DNA from: Circinella umbellata
Taxonomy: Eukaryota > Mucoromycota > Mucoromycetes > Mucorales > Lichtheimiaceae
DNA length: 64,000 bases
Direction: 5' to 3'
Assembly (NCBI GenBank): GCA_025093555.1
Contig: JAIWNF010000074.1
Span: 124,001-188,000, forward strand
Positions 54,501 through 64,000 of the stretch are shown piece by piece. Below the pieces are notes generated by a model, which saw only the letters and a program-made list of their open reading frames with translations, searched no databases and had not been told where the DNA came from. A program made the translations under genes and the position numbers. How positions within the stretch are numbered: the first letter of the stretch is position 1; each line of letters starts with the position of its first letter.

Positions 54501-56814
54501 ATCCGTATACCAATTTCATTCCAGATCGTCGTTTACCATTCAGCCATCCAACAACAGCTTGATCTTCATCTTCAGAACTAGACGAATCTTCTATGTCGAC
54601 AGTACTAGGATCAGGTGTATCACAATGTTGATGATGTTGAGCCGTTGACGTCATTGCCACTTTATCATTATTATTATTTGATAACGAGGGTGAAGAAGAG
54701 TTGGTACAATTGTTGTATAATAAACCTTTAATAGCAGTGGGGACAGATAATGCACTTGATACTGCACCTGTCATGGAGGATGCAATGGATGAAGAAGATG
54801 AACTTTTTTTAGGTATTTTCTCTGTTGTTATAGCTGTATTAAGAGTATTATCAACACTCGTATGATTATTTCTATTTCCTCCGAGTGCTTGTATCATAAT
54901 AGGTTGTGAATTTGCATCATATAAATCACTAATAGAAAGTGAAGGTGAAACAGAATCTGTTGTTGAGACAACCAATGGATTATTATCATCGATTGAATCA
55001 GATAATAATTGTTGCTGTTGTTGTTGTAATCGATCCCATCGATTTTTTAACTGTTCAAACGTTTCTTTGGCATCTGTGAAATAAGCAAAATAATACTATA
55101 AAGCTTCGGTAAACCCAGAATTCTAATTGGCAAGGATTTGTACATCCATAATAACATGAAATATCCTTTTTTCTATACCTCCACCTTTCTTTAATCCACT
55201 CTATTCATCCTACTTTTTATATCTTTTCCTTAAAAAACCAAACATACCTCATCCATAACAAAATGATCATCAATTCCTACTGCACGGATTTGAATAAATT
55301 GTTGAAATTCAAAAGCTTCTGTTTGTTCAATATCCAAAATATTTTTAAATGGTAAAGTAATTTTAACACTATTTCCTGTATTTTTGGCTTTGAAAATAGC
55401 TTTTCGAAGCATGTTCATCCTAAAAAAAAATATCATAATAATAATCAGATAAGAATGTTATTTGCTAATATTAGAATATAATTTCATTCACTCTAAAAAG
55501 TTATTTTAACATACCATTCCAACATAGCAGCATACGTATCCGCTTGAAAATGCCATGTTTTATTCATAGTGATAATTTTAAATCCGTGCTCTCGTTTTTT
55601 TGATGTACGTACAACCAAAACCTCTTTGAGATCTATTTTTCCTTTAGGAGAATACATATCCGTAGCATTTCCATACCAAGCTAACATATCCTCTTTTAAT
55701 TCAAAATAACGTCGTTCAAATCCCGTTCCCATCTTGCTAGTATTTTTAATCAATAAATATCCAGCTTTGCGATAACCGTGCTGAAGAAAAGTGTAACATG
55801 TGACCAATCCCCACCCCAAAAATGTATATCAGTCAGTCGGTCAGTAACGATAGAGATTGAATGATGATATTGTGTAGCTCGTGGTTTGATCACACTTATC
55901 TATTACATACCATATTTTGTGGTAATGAGGCAAAGAAACAAATATGGTTATCAGTTAAATATAGGTATCCAGGTACGATAGCTGATCTTACAATACAACA
56001 TGGCCATTCTATAATTTATCATTATGATAATAAGATATTTTATCAGTATCTTCAGTTACATATAAATATCCCCCTCCCCCTTGTCATTCATATATGAAAA
56101 AAAAAAAGAAAGGAGGAACTTACCACCGATAACCTCTTCTACAGTTGGTAAATCGAATATAATTTGTAGTTTTTCTGCTGTAGTATGCTCTTTTAATAAA
56201 ACACTACTGTTTGTTGATAACGACTGTTGTTGTAGTTGCTGATTGTTGTCATTGTTATTTTCCTTATCTTCATCGTTGTTAAATTCATTTCCTGCTGCTT
56301 CGGCGAGTAATTCTTTTATACCATCGGGTTTTTTATGACTAAGATCATGATGTGCTGAATGACTTGACCATGAACCTGATGCTTCGTTAAGTGCTTTTTC
56401 TACCCAATATTTACTATTTTGCGAGCCTATTTTTATATAAATTGAAACAGTTATTGTTATTTTGTAAGACAAATAAAAAGAATAACAAACTGCATAAAAG
56501 TCTCTCTTTCTCGTTTCAGTCTATTTTGCCTTTTTCTTTTTCTTTTCCCTAATAATATCTATTTATTTACATACCACTAAGGGAATCAAGATTGTCTTGA
56601 GTCTCTAACTGAAAAGATGAAGTAAAAAAAAAAAAGTTGTTAAGAATGGTTTTAATGTTGTAACAAAAAAAGCACAATTAGGAATGGGGAATTAATAATT
56701 TAGAAATTGATAATAACAAAAATTAACAACAAGAAAATAATCTATTATAAAAAGACTTACTACTTGAGCTGCTGCTGATATGAATTGTAAAACGTTATGA
56801 TTTGCAGAATCCAT
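51593..56814 (-). CDS. ATG26: Sterol 3-beta-glucosyltransferase (UGT51/ATG26)
   Basis: Sixteen exons on the minus strand: 56814-56761, 56608-56575, 56426-56124, 56008-55911, 55780-55515, 55419-55248, 55095-54240, 54162-54059, 53975-53877, 53815-53706, 53599-53269, 53197-53138, 53059-52945, 52855-52530, 52440-51922, 51814-51593; 1,222 aa (yeast Atg26 1,198). Order: first GRAM part ([23 protein letters not shown]), PH domain (about 168-252, SGYL-like AGYLLIKN to [14 protein letters not shown]), GRAM continuation ending [18 protein letters not shown], a Ser/Asn-rich acidic insert, second GRAM ([19 protein letters not shown]), then the GT28-type glycosyltransferase ([20 protein letters not shown]) with the UDP-sugar site [19 protein letters not shown]. 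It transfers glucose from UDP-glucose to ergosterol; in some yeasts it serves pexophagy. Confidence 0.95.
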
Positions 56815-58605
56815 AAGAACATATATATATATAAAAAGAAGTTTATATTATTTTTCATGCGAAAGCAAGTATAAGCTAAATCAAAGCAGCGGTGTTACTA
56901 AAATTAAGAGCCGCAGTCTATCTACTAATACGCAGCTTTTTTTTTTTTTTTTGTAACCTTAATTTTGGTAAAAATGTATGAATCATGCATAACACCATTA
57001 TGTTATAATTTTATATCATTAGATTTTTTCTTTCTTTTCATTTAAGTGAATAATATATAATATAGTTATATAAGAAAGTATTAATAATAATAATAATAAT
57101 AAATGGGATATTATTAAACCAAATGGTTGATATGTTGTATTATCCCATATAAATTATTTTCAGGGGTAGAGTTATGTATATATTATCAAAATACAGTACA
57201 ACATAGATGATGTATTTAGTCTCAAAAATGACGAATAATTTGATATAAAAGTCACAATAAATAAATTCATACGTAATTACTAGCTATATTCCACCAATGA
57301 ATATAATAATAATCTATCTTAGTTATAACAAGATCATAACAGGAATAAAGACTTACGTGTTCTTATATTTTCAAACTAAGAACAACATTCCACCCCACCA
57401 CCATGGAAATTGCTACTGACAACCCTCTTTTATAATTCTTCAAAGGCACACAACAATCTGATATAACTGTGTATATCGTATCCAGCCATTTATACACTAT
57501 CGATACAATCAAGTTATTATTGTTATATAACTTGAAACGCTTATAAAACTTAAATTAGCAGCTCAGCCTTTTATAATAATACGTAGTCAATATTTCTGAT
57601 ATTTTCCCACTATATCAGTATGTACACAAGCAGGAGTTGTAGCCCTACTTTATAAAGACAAGACAAACAAAGAATACTGTATACTTTTAATGTTACATAT
57701 GAGCCGTCAAATAAGCTCTATTAGTGTTGATAACACTGTTACCATAATTTATATGATCCAAGAACTTATTTGATAGCTTTCTATTTGTGGGGTGTCCATA
57801 GAAGCAATTCTCTGTAAAAACCACTATTTGTCATAAATGATAAAAATATATAACGTATGAAACTTATAATTATTAAATTTATTCTATAGTAACCACTATC
57901 CTAAATATATATATATATATAGAAACTATCTAATGACAACTTTTTTACATACGTATAATACTTATTCTTTTAAAGAAGAGAACTTATATTTAAATAACTT
58001 GTTGATGAGGTAATGTACTACCATTACTTAATTGGTATCATTCTATTGTTCTCCTCTCATCCCTTGATCTGTGTACCCTTACTAAATTTTCTTTATATTT
58101 TTGGTTTGTCCTACATGAATACTTTTTATTCTTATTGTTGACTCGAATAGATCAGCATGATTCTTCTTTATTATATACATAGAGCAGCATGTAGTACAAC
58201 ACGCGATTGATAACCTATCATTTTGTTATATTTATAATAGAACTGAGTCATAAGAACAATCATTCAAGAAATACAAGGTGTACGTAGCATGTGATAATTT
58301 TGCTTTTTATGCATAAAACGTATAATAATAATATTATCCAAGGGTTTATAATAAATAGATTCTTTAATATAAATGATATTTATACAGGTATTATAAAAAC
58401 AAAGAGAGAGATGCTTTTTTACTGAATGACCCAAAAAAAAGGGAGGGATGCCAGTTTGTTGGGAAAAACAAATAAAGTATAATTTTTTTTTTTTGCTGCA
58501 TGGTATTATTAAGGGGACAACTCCGCATTAAAAAGAAAAGATGTTTGACAATTATTACTTTTTTTTTCCCCCCTCCTTTTCCCTATTTTTTTTATAAAAA
58601 ATATA
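56815..58605. other. Divergent intergenic region between ATG26 and the START gene
   Basis: 1.8 kb of AT-rich DNA shared by two outward-facing promoters. It holds a MULE-terminus-like fragment at 57788-57812, (TA)n and (TAA)n tracts (57088-57102, 57906-57921) and a pyrimidine run just before 58606. Confidence 0.55.
57788..57812 (-). repeat. Solo fragment resembling the MULE terminus
   Basis: GTGGGGTGTCCATAGAAGCA followed by ATTC resembles the right end of the MULE at 5811-5836 (GTGGGGTGTCC-GTA-GCAATTCC), with about one extra two-base insertion and a substitution. No matching left end is seen nearby, so it may be a remnant of another copy or chance. Confidence 0.45.
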
Positions 58606-59673
58606 ATGACTATAATAGATTCAGATAATCGTCATGCAAAAAAAACACGCGATCAATTAGCATATTTTAAAACATTATCAGAAACATTAGATGGTTGGGA
58701 TCTTTCTTCAGAACAAGGTGGTGTAAAATTATATACTAAAGATATTCCAGGTAATCCATTACCTATTGTACGCGGTGATACTATACGTGATGATTTGGAA
58801 TGTACTCCAAATGATTTAGTTACTGCTGCTATTCTTCCTGGATCTCGTAAAATTTGTAAGTTATCTTTTATTTCTTGAAATGATGGTGTATATAGTTTTA
58901 TGTCGATAATAATATTTTTAATTATTAGGGGATGAACAATTTGATTCATCCGATGTCAAAGAACTTTATACACGATATGAAAGTCTCTTTTGGTGTAAAT
59001 TAAGTGCACCTTGGCCAGTAAGGTAAATATATATATATACATATATATGTTATATAATTTATTCTTATTAATAGTTTCAACTCACTCTTTAAAAAGTCCA
59101 CGCGATATTTCAGGTACCAGTATTCGCGATCCTAACGACAATGTCACTTACGTTACCATGACATCAGTTGAAGATGGTCTCAACCCTCCTGATCCTGATT
59201 GTGTACGAGCTGATCTTATTGTTTCTGGTTGGAAATTTTACAAGACAAATGATAATAAAATTGGTATTACTTATATTACACAAATCGACTTGGCTGGTTA
59301 TATTCCTTATTGGTTACTTAAGTCTATTCAAACAAGTATTCCATTATGTGCTGGGAAATTAGCCAATTATGTTAAACAATACGGTTTCCCACCCAATACA
59401 CGTGTATGTACTGGAAAATTCTTGAATGAAACAGTTGAAAATACAGCACCCGATGAAAGTGGTGAAGATCATACCAAGGATGTGGAATATTTACTTGAAG
59501 TAGAAGGAGGGGAGATTGAAACATTATTATCTAGTAAAATGTTCCCAACAGTTCAAGTACATATTGAACAAGGCAAAACAGAAGAACCCGAAATAGTGGA
59601 GCAAGAGAATGGAAACAAGTTGGTAAAGATTAAAGGAATCAATGGACAAGTTAAGATCAAACTCACGCGATAA
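58606..59673 (+). CDS. START-domain lipid-binding protein, 306 aa
   Basis: Three exons: 58606-58855, 58929-59022, 59097-59673. The whole protein is a START-like fold: GWDLSSEQGGVKLYTKDIPG near the N-terminus, then ELYTRYESLFWCKLSAPWPVSPRD, YVTMTSVEDGLNPPDPDCVR, and IDLAGYIPYWLLKSIQTSIP, typical of the last strand and C-terminal helix of StAR-related domains. By family it binds a sterol or phospholipid in a hydrophobic tunnel and moves it between membranes. There is no signal peptide or membrane helix, so it is probably cytosolic. The last 90 residues are an acidic extension with a predicted beta tail. It is divergent from ATG26. The ligand cannot be told from sequence. Confidence 0.85.
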
Positions 59674-60107
59674 AAAAAAAATCATCCTGTACAAAAAGTA
59701 TCACAAGGAGAGTTTTTTTTTTTTTACAGGTCGGACCTGAGCCCGAGTTTTTTTTTTTTTTTTAAGCTCTTTTGGATTTCCCTGTCTTCTCGAATAAGAA
59801 AACTTGTTACTTTCTATGTATAACACATAATATAACACTTATATCTTATTTACTCACAGTCTGAATCGTTATATATAATAATATGTGGAAATAAAAAAAA
59901 AATCAGTTTTATACCTAAATGATTGTTTTTTTTTACTTATTATAAGAGATCATTTACTGTATATATATATAAAGAGAAACTTTTCTTTTCTTTGACTTTG
60001 TTTGTTTGTTGAGTTTCATATAAAGTAAAAAAAAAAGTTAAAGAAAGTTTATGTACAAAAAAGAAAAGAAAAAGAAGAGACAAAAAAGTAAAATAATGTT
60101 CTTATTG
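59674..60107. other. Convergent intergenic region
   Basis: 434 bp with poly-T/A tracts (59716-59726, 59749-59762, 59896-59905) between the START stop and the GATA-like stop. No gene seen. Confidence 0.5.
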
Positions 60108-61541
60108 TTATTGTTGTTGTAACTGATCTTCATTATTATTATCATCTTCTTCCATTGAAATGTCACCTTCTTCATCAAATTCACTATTATTATTATTATT
60201 ATTATCTTGTGGGATCCAACCGACTTTCCAAGATTGTCCGCAAGACCAATATTTTGGTGAGCAAACAAAATCAACAATATCATCATTTGGATCTACACGT
60301 CCATTGGACCTAGTCCGACGCATATACGTAATATGTTGTAATGCTTTTCGTTTTTCTTCTTTACAAAGTACCCAACGACAATTTCGACATACACAACCAC
60401 CACTTTTATTATATCTATATATTTATTATCATGATAATAATTAGTTATCGTCTTTTATCGTTAATAATATTGATAACAAAAACTTGTATAAATAAAAATG
60501 TAAAGTTGTTTTTACTTACCGGAGCCCGCATTTGTTGCACAAATAAACATAAGGTCTCCCTTTGTCATTGAATATTGAATTGGATGGGAATGGCCAATCG
60601 AATGCTTTTCTCATACACCCATCGGATGATTCATGACAAGCTTGACAAGGGCCCTTGATCCGGGCTGGTCGCCCTGTTCCATGTTGTTGCTGGGATTTCA
60701 ATGATGAGACTGATGCAGATGATGAAATTTCTGGTCGCTTTTCTCCTTCCTGCTGCTGCTGCTGCTGCTTTTGTTGTTGTTGTAATATTTGAGATCGAGA
60801 TCGAGAAGAGGGTATAGATTTTGTTGACAAAGAAGAAGAATCAGATTGTTGTTGTAATGGTAGTGATGATGGTGATGGTGGTGGCACCTTTTTGGTAGGT
60901 ATTTTGATCCGTGTCACCAGACGTTGCTGGGGCTTATACAGCCTCGGTCTTTTTTGATGCAGTTGTAATTGTTGTTGTTGGCGCTCAATCACTACGCGTT
61001 TACGCAGAGTAGATAAAATAGTATTGGTGGGTGGGAGCGGTGGTAAAAATGCATGCGATTCAAGATCAAGCTGAAACACGATACTTTGATCGCCTGCAGT
61101 CAATGTAGGTGACCTTTGAGGCTGAACAGATTTTCGTCGAGCTTGAAATGAATGATACTGATGATCTCTTTTTTCTTTATCATGTTGTTGTAAATAACTA
61201 TTATTATTATAATTATTATTATGATTGCTTTTTATAGATGATGAAGATGAAGATGGTATTGTGATAGTAGTTGGTGATGGAGCTATTTGATGATGATGAT
61301 GATGTTTGACTAAACTTGGTGAGGTTGTTGATAATGCTGATTCAATATTGTTATTTGTACTACTACTAGTAGCAAAAAAGGGAGGAGTTAAAGATAATGA
61401 TGGTAAAGAATCTTCATCATCTTCTTCCCCTCCACTTATATCATGTAATAAATCAGGTGGCGAAGAAGTAATGATCCTTTTAAAAGCACTTTTGAATTGA
61501 TGTTGACGAGTTGTTGAAGATGAAGATGATGGATGAAACAT
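60108..61541 (-). CDS. GATA-like zinc-finger protein, 442 aa
   Basis: Two exons on the minus strand: 61541-60520 and 60414-60108. The N-terminal 300 residues are low-complexity Ser/His/Asn/Gln-rich with basic stretches. The C-terminal part has PCQACHESSDGC..., then YLCNKCGLRYNKSGGCVCRNCRWVLC. The CNKCGLRY step is the hallmark of GATA fingers, but the first and second Cys pairs are separated by 32 residues rather than the usual 17-20, and more cysteines follow (CVCRNC, VLC, FVC, WSC). A nuclear DNA-binding role is likely from the motif; the binding site is not inferable. The intron splits the Arg codon of CGLR. The tail is acidic (SEFDEEGDISMEEDD), a possible activation region. Confidence 0.75.
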
Positions 61542-64000
61542 TATAATTATAATTATTGTTTCGAATGTTTATATTATGACGAATTGTTCCTGATTTCTCG
61601 TTGAATGTATAATTATAACAAAATGGTATTGATATAAGAAAGAAGAAAAAAAAGACGCACAAAAATAATTATTAAAATGATAGTGCGATTCTTATTTTAA
61701 AGGAAAAAAGACCAAGAAGATAAGTAAAAGAAAAAAAAGAAATGGATCAAAAGGAAATAAAAGAAGAAGAAAAAGAAAGCCAAGAAAAGAAGAAAGGGAA
61801 TTGTAAGAAATTATAAAAAGCTTTACTGATCGGGAAAAAAAGACAGCAAAGAAGGGGAAGAGTGACATAATAAAACTAACGGTTAAATGTACCGCATTTA
61901 TTTTTTTTATGAGAAACAAAATAATTATATGCTCTCTTTTTGTGCTACTAAAGAGAAATACCTTTCATTCTATTTAGATGAAGTATGCGAACTACTAATA
62001 ATCATAAGAGTAATAGTAATAAAGCCCTGTAAAACCACAATTCTTTATTGACATGGTTCAATTACCATATACGTATGATTCAAGCTGTGGCTGTTATTAT
62101 ATTCTTGTATATAGAATAGAATATAATATGTTGTTGTCATATGTTCTTTTTCTCTCTCTCCCCAGTTCATATTGTTACTTTTTTTTTCGATCCACCTAAA
62201 AACTAACAAGAAATGAAAATGCTCGTTAAAGATATTCTTCTCCGATCATTTTCATTGGTAAAAATGAAATATGTTAAAAGGTTAAAAAAAAGGTTATAAA
62301 ATTGCGAATTCTTGATTCCCGCTTCTTCCCTTTTTTTTTTAGCTTGTCATTAATTAATAATCTGAATGGAGGAGCGGAGATCGGTAAAAGGTCCCAACCG
62401 ATTTCCACATCATTGGGCTCTCTTTCTATAATATAATCTTATTATCATAATATGATCGGCTGTTGTGTTTGACCGAAAAACTATATACCCTTTTCTCCTG
62501 TTTTGTAACAAATAATCTCTGTCAAAATAATAAAGGTCAATCTTATATATAACAGAAGAACTTTTATTTATATATTCATGCATAATACGTACAAAAGGAA
62601 TATGGATGACTTATAACTACACACCTAAAGGTCCAAATGTTCAAATTTGGTATTTGTTTACTTCAAGCAGTAATATTATTGGCTAAAGCTTACGGATTTG
62701 TTATTTTTTGTTAGTTGGGGGTTGGATTTCAACAGGGAACCGAGTGAACTAGGGGGGTCCATTGAAGATTTGGTTGATTTTCAAAAATCTCGTGTAACTA
62801 AGAATAAATTTACACAAAATTTTGCTAAGTCATTTACTGTCACAGCATATTCTAGAGACCATTTATCACACGCTATGCAGTGAATTTTTTTGAAAAAATT
62901 CAAAAAATAAATTACAATTTGTTCTTCAGTTAATACTAATAGTAGAAAAGAATTAATAAATGGACAAAAAAGTTGATACATACAGTGATTAAATATAAAA
63001 TATTTATAAGGACCGAGAAGATAATTAAAGGTAAATAGGTATAAAAGAAAAAAAAATGATGATAATAGAAAATGTACTAGTACTGTATAAAAATAAAGAT
63101 GGGTGATAATTGAATAGAGAAAATATTATGAAGGCTGTAAAGCATGACAATTAATAAAAGCTGTTAGAGAGCGTATACTATAAACTACCGAACTTGTTTA
63201 TATTGATAATGTTATATTCTCTATTTTCACAATGGGTCTGTAAATCGACTACGTACTTCAATCAAAGTTACTTATATATAGGACGCAGCTCTTATAAATT
63301 GAAATTTAACTTGAGGAATTTTATTTTTGCTTCTTTTCTCCTTTTTCTCCACTTTTCTCTTTTATAGATTTTCCGCCCTTATTTGAATACAGTATCTTGG
63401 GTAACTATTAAAACTTTTCCATATATTATTGAGCAATAATTTATACATCTGTACTATCGGGTATACTTACTACAGAATATTTCAGTTTTTTAGTTTCCTA
63501 ACAAGCTTCTATAATTTCCAAGTGACTGAAAAGTAAGTGTTTAAAGCATATTGTTTAACGTAGTATGATACTATAATAATGGATACTAATAATATAAATT
63601 TGTATTATAGAATGTTTTTTCATTTAACAAATAGACATAATGGTAAGTTTTAAGAGTTCAAAAATATCACTTGTAGTATCTTTATAGGGTATACAAGTTT
63701 TGAAGAGATAAAATGGTAGTACGTATGTAATGATAGCTAATAAATACATATGTCTCTATCTTGGCGAACTTTTATGTTTACCATTTTATTTGTAGATTCA
63801 ATGTTAATATAGAATTTTTATAAATTATGATAATAGCTCTAGTAAAACAGACGTGTTGATAAATTATTACTTTCAATAAAAAATTATTTTTGAGCGTTGC
63901 TCTATCCATCCAAAACTTTTTTTTTTGATTTTTCTGGTTTTTCTGGTTTTTTTTTTTTGTTTCATGTTGTTTTATTCACCCCCAAAATGAATCGGTTCCC
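61542..64000. other. 2.5-kb intergenic region to the window edge
   Basis: It opens with the GATA-like gene's leader, then purine-rich (61700-61860) and AT-rich DNA. An open frame at 62698-62883 lies in a somewhat GC-richer patch but has no recognisable product. No gene is supported. Confidence 0.45.

Noticed and set aside
60160..60444. Plus-strand frame over the GATA-like second exon
   Set aside because: Opposite strand of a well-supported exon; poly-Leu from Asn codon repeats.
61306..61500. Plus-strand frame opposite the GATA-like gene
   Set aside because: Shadow of Ser-rich codons; no independent support.
62698..62883. Short frame near the right edge
   Set aside because: No start context, no domain, no intron partner; kept only as a note under the intergenic entry.

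Overview
The window is nuclear DNA from a fungus, most likely an early-diverging filamentous one such as the Mucoromycota/Mucorales. The evidence is the AT-rich, T/A-tract-filled intergenic DNA, many short GT-AG (and some GC-AG) introns of about 70-150 nt, a class III adenylate cyclase of the Ras-associating/LRR/PP2C fungal type, a sterol glucosyltransferase with GRAM and PH domains, and Asn/Gln/Ser-rich linkers. The lineage is inferred, not proven. I see no bacterial operons, CRISPR array, rRNA or tRNA.

Layout. 1-370: 3' end of the lanosterol synthase gene (ERG7). 1488-5845: a decayed Mutator-like transposon (4,340 bp) with ~68-bp inverted termini and a 9-bp target-site duplication. Its broken gene joins a FAR1-type zinc finger, a MULE transposase, a SWIM finger and an OTU-like cysteine peptidase. 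7578-14368: adenylate cyclase CYR1. 15203-18769 and 19271-22629: a head-to-tail pair of SPAK/OSR1-like Ste20-family kinases. 23156-24547 (minus): a HAD-superfamily protein of the Swiss-Army-Knife RNA-repair-like type. 24850-25585 (minus): a small unknown protein. 29121-30773: a WIPI3/Hsv2-type PROPPIN. 30944-31289: a probable Tc1/pogo-type MITE. 35214-36775: a TMEM164-like membrane protein. 37355-38299: an unknown Ser/Glu-rich protein. 38469-42290 (minus): the MUS81 nuclease, greatly enlarged by a linker of internal repeats. 42712-44327 (minus): an aldo-keto reductase. 47217-47699: a CYSTM-type short Cys-rich protein. 49993-51395: exosome subunit RRP4. 51593-56814 (minus): sterol 3-beta-glucosyltransferase ATG26/UGT51 in 16 exons. 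58606-59673: a START-domain protein. 60108-61541 (minus): a GATA-like zinc-finger protein.

The genes are mostly unrelated, as is normal for a fungal chromosome. Loose themes are sterols and lipids (ERG7, ATG26, START protein, TMEM164-like), autophagy (PROPPIN, and ATG26 by family), and signalling (cyclase plus twin kinases). All exon joins were worked out by hand from splice signals, reading-frame continuity and family conservation; for every complete gene the summed exon length is a multiple of three.

The most unusual observations are: (1) the MULE with an OTU peptidase region and preserved termini; (2) four SUMO-interaction-like acidic VDLS/T repeats inside MUS81; (3) four RFx[V/I/L] motifs in the tail of each twin kinase, a motif class normally found in the partners of OSR1/SPAK; (4) three GC-AG introns, all with the donor GCAAGT; and (5) a GATA-like finger with an oversized loop.
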